From: Plantibacter flavus
GTDB taxonomy: Bacteria > Actinomycetota > Actinomycetes > Actinomycetales > Microbacteriaceae
DNA: 64,000 nucleotides
Direction: 5' to 3'
NCBI RefSeq assembly: GCF_900177615.1
Contig: NZ_FXAP01000004.1
Coordinates: 372,001-436,000 of the forward strand
The position numbers and the translations under genes are program-made. Under the pieces are notes generated by a model. The model made no database searches, had not been told where the DNA came from, and saw only the letters and a list, made by a program, of their open reading frames with translations. Below are positions 25,990 to 34,468 of the stretch, piece by piece; the first letter of the stretch is position 1, and every line of letters starts with the position of its first letter.

Positions 25990-27347
25990 GGCGCGATCGT
26001 CGCGACCGGACGCCCGGTCAGCAGCGACTCGTTCCCGGCGATGCCCACCGAGATCGCCCGCACGCCGTCGTCGTAGCCGGCGGGCCGTCCCAGTTCGTCC
26101 TCGGTGACGCGGTCGAAGAGGTGCCGCAGCAGGAACGCGTCGCCGCCGCCGTGTCCGCCGACGCCCTCGGGGATCTCGACCTCCCGGGCCTCCTCCCAGT
26201 GGCGTTGCAGCACGAGGCGTTCCCCGCGCGAGCGGACCGGTGCGGCGGAGGCAGCGCCGTCGGCGGTCTCGCCGTCGCCGCTCAGGCTCGGGTCGAGGAC
26301 GACGCGCCCGTCGGCCCCCACGAGCACGGCGGCGCGCTCCACGACCTCGAGCTCGACCCGGCCCTCCGTCCCGTTGACGGCGACGCGATACCCCTCCCAC
26401 GGCGCGTGGGCGTTCAGGGAGTAGCTGAGCGAGGCGCCGCCGTCGTACGCGACGAGGACGGACAGGTTGTCCTCGATGTCGATCCCGGGCGAGAAGACGT
26501 CGCGGTCGCGCAGGTACCCGTCGTGCTGCTCCGCCCGCAGGTAGAGCGACTCGAGCCGCGGGTCGTCACGCAGGTCGAGGGCGAACGGGTCGTTCGAGCG
26601 CCCGCGAGCCGCCGCCTCGGCGTCGTCCGGCACCGATCCACGCCCTGGACGCGCCGCGAGCCCGCGCTCGGCCGCGTTGGCATCACCGTAGAAGCGGAGG
26701 CCTCCGGTGGCGTAGACGGAGGCCGGCCGCGCACCGATCCACCAGTTGACGAGGTCGAAGTGGTGCGACGCCTTGTGGATGAGGAGCCCGCCGGAGTGCT
26801 CCTTCTCGCGGTGCCAGCGGCGGAAGTAGTCGGCGCCGTGCACGGTGTCGAGCACCCACTCGAAGTGCACGCTCGTCACCCGTCCGATCCCACCGTCCTG
26901 CACGATGCGGCGCAGCTCCGAGTTCCGCGGGCTGTAGCGGTAGTTGAAGGTCGTCACGACGTTCCGGCCACTCTCGGCGACGGCCGCCGCGATGCGCTCG
27001 ACGCCCTCGCGATCGATGGTGAGCGGCTTCTCGACGACGACGTCGGCGCCTGCGAGGAGCGCGCGCGAGACGATCTCGGCGTGCGTGAAGTCGGGGGTCG
27101 TCACGATCACCCGGTCCACGCGTTCCTCGGCGATGAGCCGCTCGACGTCGTCCGGGCCGTACCGAGCCGGCAGCGGGACCCCCTGCTCGGCGAGGACCGC
27201 CTCGTAGTGGTCGAGCCGGCCGGGGTTGCTGTCGCTCCAGGCGACGAGCTCGGCGACGTCGGCGTGCGGGCCGGCGATGGCGTCGAGGTACATCTGCGAG
27301 CGGTGTCCGGTGCCGATGAGGGCGTAGCGTTCGCGGGTCGTGGTCAT
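25986..27347 (-). CDS. Gfo/Idh/MocA-family dehydrogenase, long form
   Basis: Predicted NAD(P)-dependent glycoside or sugar oxidoreductase, 453 residues, some 70 longer than usual because of a loop (residues about 215-265) rich in charged residues. Rossmann motif YALIGTGHRSQMY, catalytic EKPLTIDREG, NYRYSPRN and the HKASHHFDLVNWWIG segment of this subfamily are visible. It overlaps the PmoA-like gene by ATGA upstream and the hydrolase by GTGA downstream. Proteins with this N-terminus often occur in rhamnose, rhamnogalacturonan or glycoside loci; that is background, not proof. Confidence 0.9.
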   Translation of the reverse strand: MTTTRERYALIGTGHRSQMYLDAIAGPHADVAELVAWSDSNPGRLDHYEAVLAEQGVPLPARYGPDDVERLIAEERVDRVIVTTPDFTHAEIVSRALLAGADVVVEKPLTIDREGVERIAAAVAESGRNVVTTFNYRYSPRNSELRRIVQDGGIGRVTSVHFEWVLDTVHGADYFRRWHREKEHSGGLLIHKASHHFDLVNWWIGARPASVYATGGLRFYGDANAAERGLAARPGRGSVPDDAEAAARGRSNDPFALDLRDDPRLESLYLRAEQHDGYLRDRDVFSPGIDIEDNLSVLVAYDGGASLSYSLNAHAPWEGYRVAVNGTEGRVELEVVERAAVLVGADGRVVLDPSLSGDGETADGAASAAPVRSRGERLVLQRHWEEAREVEIPEGVGGHGGGDAFLLRHLFDRVTEDELGRPAGYDDGVRAISVGIAGNESLLTGRPVATIAP

Positions 27348-28354
27348 GCGTGTGGGTCCTTCCGGGTCGGTGCGGCGGGCGCTATTGTGGGCGCGCTGTC
27401 GTGGTGATCGGCACGGCCAGAACGCGACCGTTCGAGCGCGTCTCGACCGGATGCGGCGAGCGCAGCGGCCCGGCCGTCCCCGGCTGCACCGTCGGCGACG
27501 ACGACGGCGTAGCGGAACTCGAGGGTCTCGTCGACTCCGAAGGGCAGTTCCTCGCTGAAGAACGGCGCCGGGCAGAGGCCGGCGAACTCCTCGGTGCGCG
27601 CGAACCACTGCGGCGGGTGCGCGGGGTTCCGCAGGTCGTCGACGATGACGATGCTCGACGCCGCGGCCGTTCCGTCGTGGAGGCCGGTGAAGCCCATCCA
27701 CGCGTGGCGGGTGCCGCGGAACTCCTCGCCGCCGCTCCCGTCGGGGGTGTGCAGGGTGCCGCCGGTGAAGGATCGCGGGCCGCGCCAGAAGAGCCCGCCG
27801 TAGCCGGCGTTCTCCCGCCCCTTCGTCGTGGGCGACCCGATCGACAGGTCCCGGCCGGAGACGTTGCGCATCCGGGTCTCGAAGGTCAGCGTCCAGTCGC
27901 CGGCGGCCGGTCGCACCGTGAGCGCGCGCTCCTCGTCGACGAGGTGCCGACCGTCCTCCGCGGTCCACGCGAGCGTATGCGCGAACCGCACCTCGTCCGG
28001 GTCGGCGCGGAGGTCCGTGACGGCGACGTGTTCGGAGCGGCCGTTGTTCGCGAGTTGTTCGTAGGCGGTCCCGGTGAAGGTCGGGCCGCCCCAGAAGTTG
28101 TCGTCGCCGACGTGCGGGAGGGCCCAGGCGATCCCGGTGTGCCAGACGTGGTCGTGCGGTCTGGCCAGCGTCACGAGCGCGCCACCTGCCGTGCGCACCG
28201 GATGGAGGTACGGCTTCGGCGATTCGCGCTGGACCGTGTCCGGTCGGTAGGTGTACCGCAGGATGGCGATCCCGTCGAGGTGCACGGTGATGGCCGAACC
28301 GACCTCGTGCGTCAGCGCGAGACCGGTCGGACGGGGGCGGTGGTCGGTGGTCAC
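27344..28354 (-). CDS. PmoA-like protein (DUF6807)
   Basis: A 336-residue free-standing DUF6807 protein, predicted cytosolic beta-sandwich without signal peptide. Family motifs are KPYLHPVRT, PHDHVWHTG with several His, NFWGGPTF, GSPTTKGRENAGYGGLFWRG and GTRHAWMGF. The family name comes from a supposed methane-oxygenase link, but its genomic company is nearly always sugar dehydrogenases and transporters, as here. It shares motifs with the C-terminal half of the LacI fusion at 17517-19526. Follows the binding-protein gene by 95 bp containing a hairpin. Confidence 0.88.
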   Translation of the reverse strand: MTTDHRPRPTGLALTHEVGSAITVHLDGIAILRYTYRPDTVQRESPKPYLHPVRTAGGALVTLARPHDHVWHTGIAWALPHVGDDNFWGGPTFTGTAYEQLANNGRSEHVAVTDLRADPDEVRFAHTLAWTAEDGRHLVDEERALTVRPAAGDWTLTFETRMRNVSGRDLSIGSPTTKGRENAGYGGLFWRGPRSFTGGTLHTPDGSGGEEFRGTRHAWMGFTGLHDGTAAASSIVIVDDLRNPAHPPQWFARTEEFAGLCPAPFFSEELPFGVDETLEFRYAVVVADGAAGDGRAAALAASGRDALERSRSGRADHHDSAPTIAPAAPTRKDPHA

Positions 28355-28393
28355 GGGATCCCCTCGGATGAAGCGGTGGTGGAGCTGCCGATC

Positions 28394-28432
28394 GACCGGC
28401 CCGGGGAACGGACGTCGTTCCCCGAGCCGGTC
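28394..28432. terminator. hairpin between binding-protein gene and pmoA-like gene
   Basis: GACCGGC-x-CGGGGAACG pairs with CGTTCCCCG-x-GCCGGTC around a GACGT loop (16 pairs, one mismatch). Such hairpins behind binding-protein genes usually raise their mRNA level relative to downstream genes; full termination is uncertain. Confidence 0.6.
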
Positions 28433-28449
28433 GAGAGGCGGTGGCAGGA

Positions 28450-29763
28450 TCAGCCGGCTGCGACGGCGGCCTTGAGGTCCTTGATGAACCCCTCGGCGGC
28501 CTGGTCGGGCGTGTTCTTGCCGAAGAGGACCTGCTCGGTGTACTGCTTCACGAGCGCCTCGATCGCGCTGCCACCGGCGGGCGTGACGGTCGGCGGCTCA
28601 CCGATGTCGTCGGCGAGCCCGTCGAGGAACTCGACGACCGCCTGGTCGGTCTCGGCCAGCTTCGGCGTGATGTACTCACGGATCTTCGTGTTGGCCGGGA
28701 CGCCGCGCTCGGTGAGGAGCGAGTCGGCCGCGGTCTCGCTGTTGGCGAGGAAGTCGATGAACAGCGCGGCCTCGGCGGGGTGCTCGGTCCGGGCGGACGC
28801 CGACCAGTACATCGACGGCTTGTAGTACGCGGAACCATCGGCGCCGCCGTCCACCGTCGGCACCCGCAGGAGCTCGAGCGGCGACCCGCTCGCCTCGGTC
28901 AGGGCCGTCAGCTGGCTGTTCCACCAGGGGGCGAACGCGGCCGAGTTGGTCGCGGTGAACGACTCGGCGAGGCCACCGGCCTGCTTCTCGATGATCGCGG
29001 ACGGCGACGGCGTCGCTCCCGCATTCACGAGGTCGAGGAGGTACGCCCACCAGGAGGACAGGGTCTCCGGCTTGATGGAGACCTCACCCTTGTCGTTGTA
29101 CAGCTCGTCGCCGTGCTGACGGGCCCAGTTGTTCAGGCCGCCGTCCTCGAAGCCGAAGGGCTGGAAGCCGTAGATCGATCCGCCACCGGCTGCCGAGACC
29201 TGCTCGCTCAGCTCGGTGAAGTCGTCCCACGTCCAGGTCTCGTCATCGGGCATCTCGATGCCGGCCGAGGCGAGCAGGTCGGGGTTCACGACGAAGGAGT
29301 AGCTCGTGATGCCCGAGGGGACGCCGTAGAGCGAGTCGTTGACCGTGCCGGACGTCAGCGTCTCCTTGGGGAAGTCGCCGAGGTCGAGCTGGTCGGTGAC
29401 CGTGTTCAGATCGAGGAGCGCGCCCCGGTCGCCGTAGGTGGCGATGTACTTCTCGTCCATCTGGATGATGTCGGGGGTGTCGTTCGCCGCCGTCTCGGTG
29501 GCGAGCTTGTCCCAGTAGCCGGCCCAGTCCGTGAACTGCGGCTCGATGGTGATGTTCGGGTGCTCCTTCTCGAAGGCCGCGATGACCTCCTGGGTCGCCG
29601 CCGTGCGGGCGTCGTTGCCCCACCAGGTGAAGCGGAGGGTGACGGGCTCGTCGGACAGTTCGGTGGCGGCGTCGCCCCCGGCGCTGCAGCCGGCGAGGAG
29701 GAGGGCTGCGACGGCTCCCGTCGCGATGAAGCCGGCGGCTCTGCCGTGCTTGCTGATGCTCAT
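28450..29763 (-). CDS. extracellular sugar-binding lipoprotein of second ABC importer
   Basis: 437-residue family 1 solute-binding protein. Signal peptide with lipobox LLAGC, lipidated Cys at residue 26. The LRFTWWGNDARTAATQEVIAAFEKEHPNI start is typical of CUT1 sugar binders. It should deliver an oligosaccharide or glycoside to the two permeases upstream in the same operon. The order permease, permease, binding protein differs from the first importer, so the two systems are not simple duplicates. Confidence 0.94.
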   Translation of the reverse strand: MSISKHGRAAGFIATGAVAALLLAGCSAGGDAATELSDEPVTLRFTWWGNDARTAATQEVIAAFEKEHPNITIEPQFTDWAGYWDKLATETAANDTPDIIQMDEKYIATYGDRGALLDLNTVTDQLDLGDFPKETLTSGTVNDSLYGVPSGITSYSFVVNPDLLASAGIEMPDDETWTWDDFTELSEQVSAAGGGSIYGFQPFGFEDGGLNNWARQHGDELYNDKGEVSIKPETLSSWWAYLLDLVNAGATPSPSAIIEKQAGGLAESFTATNSAAFAPWWNSQLTALTEASGSPLELLRVPTVDGGADGSAYYKPSMYWSASARTEHPAEAALFIDFLANSETAADSLLTERGVPANTKIREYITPKLAETDQAVVEFLDGLADDIGEPPTVTPAGGSAIEALVKQYTEQVLFGKNTPDQAAEGFIKDLKAAVAAG

Positions 29764-29880
29764 GCTGTTCCCTTTCGAATCGATCGATCCGGATCCGGAG
29801 CTGCTGGATCCGGTGGTGCTGGGTGTGGTGCTGGTGGTCTGGTGCGGGTGCTGCGGAGGTGCTGGTCGGTGGGTCGGCCC

Positions 29881-30807
29881 TCACTTGCCGCCGGTCGTCG
29901 CGATGCCCTTCAACAGGAACCGCTGACCGAACAGGAAGACGAGGAAGATCGGCAGGAGCGAGACGACACTCATCGCGAACATCGGCCCCCACGAGGTGGA
30001 CGATTGCGCGTCCATGAACGCCCGCAGGGCGAGCGGCACCGTGTACATCTCCGGTTTCGTCAGGTACAGGAGCTGACTGAAGAAGTCGTTCCAGGTCCAG
30101 ATGAAGGTGAAGATGGCGGTCGTCGCGAGCGCCGGCACCATGAGCGGCAGGATGATGACCCCGAAGATGCGCGGGTGGCCGCAGCCGTCGATGCGTGCCG
30201 CCTCGTCGAGTTCCTTCGGGATGCCGCGGATGAACTGCACCATGAGGAAGACGAAGAACGCGTCGGTCGCGAGGATCTTCGGCAGGATCAGCGGCAGGTA
30301 CGTGTTCACGAAACCGAGCTGGGAGAACATGATGTACTGCGGCACGATGATCACGTGGATCGGCAGCATGAGCGTCATGAGCATCGCCGCGAACCACCAG
30401 CGCTTGCCGCTGAACTTCAGCCGGGCGAAGGCGTAGGCGGCCATCGAGCAGGACACGAGGTTGCCGACGATGCAGCCGAGGACGATGAGCACGGAGTTCA
30501 GCAGGAACACGTGGAACGGCTCGGAGAGGGTGTTCCAGCCCTCGCTGTAGTTGCTCACCTCGAAGCTGTCGAGGACGATGCCGGGGTTCCGGAAGATCTC
30601 CTCCGTCGGGCGGAGCGAGGAGACGACGAGCCAGATCACCGGGTAGAGCATGATGAAGCCGACGAGGATGAGGCCGATGTGCTTCAGGACCGACTTCCAG
30701 GGCGACCAGCCACGAGCGCGGCGGTACTGCCGTTCGGCCTCCTTGGCCTCGCGACTGCGGTTCTTGCTGTCCGTCGTGATGGACCGTGTGGTCAGCGTGT
30801 CAGTCAT
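29881..30807 (-). CDS. carbohydrate ABC transporter permease, MalG type
   Basis: 308 residues, six predicted membrane segments, basic N-terminus, EAA loop ELDEAARIDGCGHPRIFGVIILP and C-terminus GIATTGGK as in MalG/LacG proteins. Its start overlaps the end of the partner permease by 8 bp. The 117-bp gap to the binding-protein gene contains GGATCC-rich short repeats but no gene. No ATPase gene is present in the operon. Confidence 0.93.
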   Translation of the reverse strand: MTDTLTTRSITTDSKNRSREAKEAERQYRRARGWSPWKSVLKHIGLILVGFIMLYPVIWLVVSSLRPTEEIFRNPGIVLDSFEVSNYSEGWNTLSEPFHVFLLNSVLIVLGCIVGNLVSCSMAAYAFARLKFSGKRWWFAAMLMTLMLPIHVIIVPQYIMFSQLGFVNTYLPLILPKILATDAFFVFLMVQFIRGIPKELDEAARIDGCGHPRIFGVIILPLMVPALATTAIFTFIWTWNDFFSQLLYLTKPEMYTVPLALRAFMDAQSSTSWGPMFAMSVVSLLPIFLVFLFGQRFLLKGIATTGGK

Positions 30808-31756
30808 CGTAGTTCACCCAGTATTTCGAGGCCCAGAAGTTGATCGCGGTGAAGACTCCGATGATGAGGAGCAGGAACCAGGCCATGGCCGAGGCGTAGC
30901 CCATGTCGAAGTTCGAGAAGCCGCGGTTGTAGAGGTACAGCGTGTAGAACAGCGTCGAGTCGGCTGGGCCGCCCGTTCCGCCCGACACGATGAAGGCCTG
31001 CGTGAAGGCCTGGAACGCGTGGATGATCTGCAGCACGAGGTTGAAGAAGATGATCGGGGTGAGCAGCGGCAGGGTGATCTTGGTGAACCGCTGCCACTTC
31101 GTCGCGCCGTCCATCTGCGCCGCCTCGTGGTACATGACGGGGATCTGCCGCAGGCCGGCGAGGAAGATCACCATCGGTGCGCCGAAGGTCCACACGTTCA
31201 GCGTGATCAGTGTGGAGAGGGCGGTGGACGGGTCGGCGATCCAGCTGCGGCCCTCGATCCCGAAGATCGCGATGAACTGGTTCACGAGGCCTTCGCCGCC
31301 GAACACCTGCTTCCACAGCACCGCGATGGCGACGGAGGAGCCGAGGAGCGACGGCAGGTAGTACACGGACCGGTAGATCGCGAGGCCGCGGAGACCGCGG
31401 TCGAGCAGGGCGGCCAGCGCCAGGGCCGCGGCGAGCTGGAGCGGCACCGACACGAAGACGTACACGAACGTGACGCCGAGCGAGTTGTGGAGCCGCTCGT
31501 CGCCGATCATGCGGATGAAGTTGTCGAGGCCGATGAACTTGGGCGCCTGCAGCAGGTTGTACTTCGTGAAGGACAGCGCGAGCGAGGCGACCATCGGGCC
31601 GACGGTGATGACGGCGAGTCCGATGAGCCACGGGAGGAGGAACAGGTAGGCGGCCTTGTTGTCGCGGCGGTTGTCCTTCTTGATGAAGGCCTTCTCGGCC
31701 GCCGTCTGCGGGCGTTTGCCGGCGCTGAGCTTGCGGAGCTCGCCGAGCGCGCTCAC
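30800..31756 (-). CDS. carbohydrate ABC transporter permease, MalF type
   Basis: First gene of the second ABC operon, 318 residues, six predicted membrane segments and EAA loop MYHEAAQMDGATKWQRFTKITLP. I use the GTG with AGGGG six bases upstream. An ATG 40 codons earlier is open but would place the promoter-proximal operator inside the coding sequence and would lie at or before the predicted -10 region, so it is rejected. Regulation probably by the LacI protein at 35442 through the adjacent operator. Confidence 0.92.
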   Translation of the reverse strand: MSALGELRKLSAGKRPQTAAEKAFIKKDNRRDNKAAYLFLLPWLIGLAVITVGPMVASLALSFTKYNLLQAPKFIGLDNFIRMIGDERLHNSLGVTFVYVFVSVPLQLAAALALAALLDRGLRGLAIYRSVYYLPSLLGSSVAIAVLWKQVFGGEGLVNQFIAIFGIEGRSWIADPSTALSTLITLNVWTFGAPMVIFLAGLRQIPVMYHEAAQMDGATKWQRFTKITLPLLTPIIFFNLVLQIIHAFQAFTQAFIVSGGTGGPADSTLFYTLYLYNRGFSNFDMGYASAMAWFLLLIIGVFTAINFWASKYWVNYDD

Positions 31757-31843
31757 CGAACACCCCTCGCGAGTGTCGTCCTGGGCGCTCCTGGAGTTGC
31801 ACGGACCACGTCGGACCTCCTTGTCGATCGTCGTTGATGACTT

Positions 31844-31862
31844 CCCGGAAAGCGTTTCCCGG
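31844..31862. promoter_or_regulatory. LacI-family operator O1
   Basis: CCCGGAAAGCGTTTCCCGG contains the palindrome GGAAAGCGTTTCC. It lies downstream of the predicted minus-strand promoter and upstream of the permease start. It shares its core with O2 at 32000-32017. Confidence 0.75.
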
Positions 31863-31876
31863 CTGAGCTGCATCAA

Positions 31877-31906
31877 GTTCTATCACGGCCCCGTCGGACG
31901 ATGCAA
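31877..31906 (-). promoter_or_regulatory. promoter of the second ABC operon
   Basis: On the minus strand TTGCAT (31901-31906) and TAGAAC (31877-31882) are separated by 18 bp, a reasonable sigma-70-type promoter. Operator O1 lies about 15 bp downstream, where a repressor would block elongation or initiation. Confidence 0.55.
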
Positions 31907-31966
31907 CGATTCAATCCGCATCCGTGTCCGATATGTGATCACCTGTGACCGAATCGGTTCGAACGC

Positions 31967-31996
31967 TTGCCACGGCCCTGCACGTCGTTCTACAGT
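31967..31996 (+). promoter_or_regulatory. promoter of the dehydrogenase/DUF993/isomerase/lacI operon
   Basis: TTGCCA (31967-31972) and TACAGT (31991-31996) are separated by 18 bp. Operator O2 begins four bases after the -10, at the likely transcription start. Confidence 0.65.
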
Positions 31997-31999
31997 GAC

Positions 32000-32017
32000 C
32001 CGGTAAACGCTTTCCGG
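32000..32017. promoter_or_regulatory. LacI-family operator O2
   Basis: CCGGTAAACGCTTTCCGG is an imperfect palindrome around CG with one mismatched pair of positions per half; its core AAACGCTTTCC is the reverse complement of the O1 core GGAAAGCGTTT. The pair of sites explains joint control of the divergent operons by the LacI gene that ends the plus-strand operon. Confidence 0.75.
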
Positions 32018-32066
32018 ACGGCCCGAGGCCGCCGGGACCGGAACACGAACCAGAGGAAGAGCCACC

Positions 32067-33284
32067 GTGTCAGAGCAGACCATCGGGATCATCGTCAACG
32101 GCGCCACCGGGCGCATGGGCTACCGGCAGCACCTCGTGCGCTCGCTGCTGGCCATCCAGGAGCAGGGCGGCGTGCAGCTGTCCGACGGCACCCGCCGCCA
32201 GATCGAGTTGATCCTCGTCGGCCGCAACCAGGTGACCCTCGACGAGCTCGCCGCGCGGCACGGCATCGAACACACCTCGACCGACCTCGACGCGGTCCTC
32301 GCCGACCCCCGCTGGGACATCTACGCCGACTTCCTCGTCACCAAGGCCCGCGCCACCGCACTGCGCAAGGCGATCGCCGCCGGCAAGACCATCTACACGG
32401 AGAAGCCGACGGCGGAGTCCTTCGAGGAGGCGCTGGAGCTCGCACGCCTCGCCGCCGAGGCGGGCGTGAAGAACGGCGTCGTGCACGACAAGCTCTACCT
32501 GCCGGGGCTGCGCAAGCTCAAGCGCCTCATCGACTCGGGCTTCTTCGGTCGGATCCTCTCCGTCCGCGGTGAGTTCGGCTACTGGGTGTTCGAGGGCGAC
32601 TGGCAGCCGGCGCAGCGCCCGAGCTGGAACTATCGGGCCGAGGACGGCGGCGGCATCGTCGTCGACATGTTCCCGCACTGGAGCTACGTGCTCGAGAACC
32701 TCTTCGGTCGGGTCGAGTCCGTGTACGCGAAGGCGACGACGCACATCCCCGAGCGCTTCGACGAACGGGGCGAGGCCTACGCGGCCACCGCCGACGACGC
32801 CGCCTACGGGGTCTTCGAGCTCGAGGGCGGCGTCATCGCCCAGCTCAACTCCAGCTGGACGGTGCGCGTCGACCGCGACGAGCTCGTGCAGTTCCAGGTC
32901 GACGGCACGCATGGCTCCGCCGTCGCCGGCCTCTTCGGCTGCAAGGTGCAGCCGCGGAACGTCACCCCGAAGCCGGTGTGGAACCCCGACCTCGCCGACG
33001 ACCACGACTACGCGGGCGACTGGCAGGACGTGCCGACGAACGACGTGTTCGAGAACGGCTTCAAGACGCAGTGGGAGGAGTTCCTCCGCCACGTCGTCGA
33101 GGACGGCCCCTACGAGTACGACCTGCTCGCCGGCGCGCGCGGCGTCCTGCTCGCGGAACTCGGCCTCGAGAGTTCGCGCACCGGCCGCCGCCTCGACCTT
33201 CCCGAGGTGACGCTCGGAAGCCCGGGCGACACCGCCGGCGCGGACGAGGAGCTGGCGTCGCTCGAGGCCTCGGTCGCACGATGA
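32067..33284 (+). CDS. Gfo/Idh/MocA-family dehydrogenase
   Basis: 405-residue predicted NAD(P)-dependent sugar dehydrogenase. The N-terminus GIIVNGATGRMGYRQHLVRS is an atypical Rossmann loop, the catalytic motif is EKPTAESFEEA, and DMFPHWSYVLENLFG replaces the usual His helix. GTG start with AGAGGAAGAG upstream. It heads a four-gene operon and overlaps DUF993 by ATGA. The unusual NGATGRMG site makes it the most divergent of the five family members in the window. Confidence 0.9.
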   Translation: MSEQTIGIIVNGATGRMGYRQHLVRSLLAIQEQGGVQLSDGTRRQIELILVGRNQVTLDELAARHGIEHTSTDLDAVLADPRWDIYADFLVTKARATALRKAIAAGKTIYTEKPTAESFEEALELARLAAEAGVKNGVVHDKLYLPGLRKLKRLIDSGFFGRILSVRGEFGYWVFEGDWQPAQRPSWNYRAEDGGGIVVDMFPHWSYVLENLFGRVESVYAKATTHIPERFDERGEAYAATADDAAYGVFELEGGVIAQLNSSWTVRVDRDELVQFQVDGTHGSAVAGLFGCKVQPRNVTPKPVWNPDLADDHDYAGDWQDVPTNDVFENGFKTQWEEFLRHVVEDGPYEYDLLAGARGVLLAELGLESSRTGRRLDLPEVTLGSPGDTAGADEELASLEASVAR

Positions 33285-34468
33285 CGTCCGTCCCGCTGCT
33301 CTCGACCGACGGCACGGTCACCGCGCTGGAGCTCCGCGAGCCCGTCGTGGCCGAGCGCCCGAGCACTCCCCTGACGAGCCGCACCGCCTACGCCGCGGCA
33401 CACGTCGTACCGACGGCCTGGGGCGACAACGTGCCGGGCGCGCCCGCCGAGCTCGACTGGGACGCGACGCTCGCCTACCGCCACCACGTATGGTCGTACG
33501 GCCTCGGCGTCGCGGACGCGATGGACACCGCCCAGCGGAACATGGGGCTCGACACCGCCGCCACGCGCGAGCTGATCACCCGGAGCGCCGCGGAGGCCGC
33601 CTCCGTCGGCGGCGCGCTCGTCGTGGGCGTCAACACCGACCACCTCACCGATGAGACCGTCTCGCTCGACGCGGTCGCCGACGCCTACCTCGAACAACTC
33701 GCGTTCGCCGAGGACGCGGGCGCCGGGACCGTGCTCATGGCCAGCCGACACCTGGCGAGGGCGGCGCAGTCCGCCGACGACTACCGTCGCGTCTACGACC
33801 GGGTCCTGTCGGCCGCGCAGTCGCCCGTGGTCCTGCACTGGCTCGGCACGGCGTTCGACCCGAGCCTCGAGGGGTACTTCGGTTCGACCGACGTCGCCGA
33901 GGCCTCCGACACGCTGCTGCGCATCATGACCGACCACGTCGACCACGTCGCCGGGGTCAAGATGAGCCTCCTCGACGCCGACGCGGAGATCGCCGTCCGA
34001 CGTCGCCTCCCGGCCGGCACGACGATGTTCACCGGTGACGACTTCAACTACGTCGACCTCATCGCCGGTGACGCCGTCGGACACTCCGACGCCCTGCTCG
34101 GAGCGTTCACCGCGATCGCTCCGGCCGCGTCCGCCGCGATCCGAGCGCTCGACGCCGGCGACCCGGCCGCCTACGAGCGGATCCTCCGACCGACCGAGGC
34201 CCTGTCGCGGCAGATCTTCGCCGCGCCGACGTACTACTACAAGACGGGCATCGCCTTCCTCAGCTGGTTGAACGGCCACCAGCCGGCGTTCTCGATGGTC
34301 GGCGGCTTGCACGCGGCCCGGAGCCTGCCGCACCTGTCGGAGATCGTGCGCCTCGCCGACGCGGCCGGCGCACTCGAGCACCCGGAGCTCGCCGCCGAAC
34401 GTTGGACGGGCCTGCTGCGCACGGCCGGCGTCGTCGGCACGCTGACCACTGCGGGAGGAACCCGATGA
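33281..34468 (+). CDS. DUF993 family protein (TIM-barrel, DapA-like)
   Basis: 395-residue DUF993 protein, a family related to dihydrodipicolinate synthase-type aldolases. Patterns typical of it are VPTAWGDNVPGAPAELDWDATLAYRHHVWSYGLGVADAMDTAQRNMG and MTDHVDHVAGVKMSLLDA, where the Lys of GVKMS is at the position of the Schiff-base Lys in the superfamily. It overlaps genes on both sides by ATGA and is always found, as far as I know, with Gfo-type dehydrogenases and sugar isomerase-like proteins. A retro-aldol step on an oxidised sugar is an inference. Confidence 0.88.
   Translation: MTSVPLLSTDGTVTALELREPVVAERPSTPLTSRTAYAAAHVVPTAWGDNVPGAPAELDWDATLAYRHHVWSYGLGVADAMDTAQRNMGLDTAATRELITRSAAEAASVGGALVVGVNTDHLTDETVSLDAVADAYLEQLAFAEDAGAGTVLMASRHLARAAQSADDYRRVYDRVLSAAQSPVVLHWLGTAFDPSLEGYFGSTDVAEASDTLLRIMTDHVDHVAGVKMSLLDADAEIAVRRRLPAGTTMFTGDDFNYVDLIAGDAVGHSDALLGAFTAIAPAASAAIRALDAGDPAAYERILRPTEALSRQIFAAPTYYYKTGIAFLSWLNGHQPAFSMVGGLHAARSLPHLSEIVRLADAAGALEHPELAAERWTGLLRTAGVVGTLTTAGGTR

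Noticed and set aside
31757-31876. Forty-codon N-terminal extension of the second MalF-type permease
   Set aside because: It would include operator O1 and reach into the predicted -10 region, and has no family similarity.
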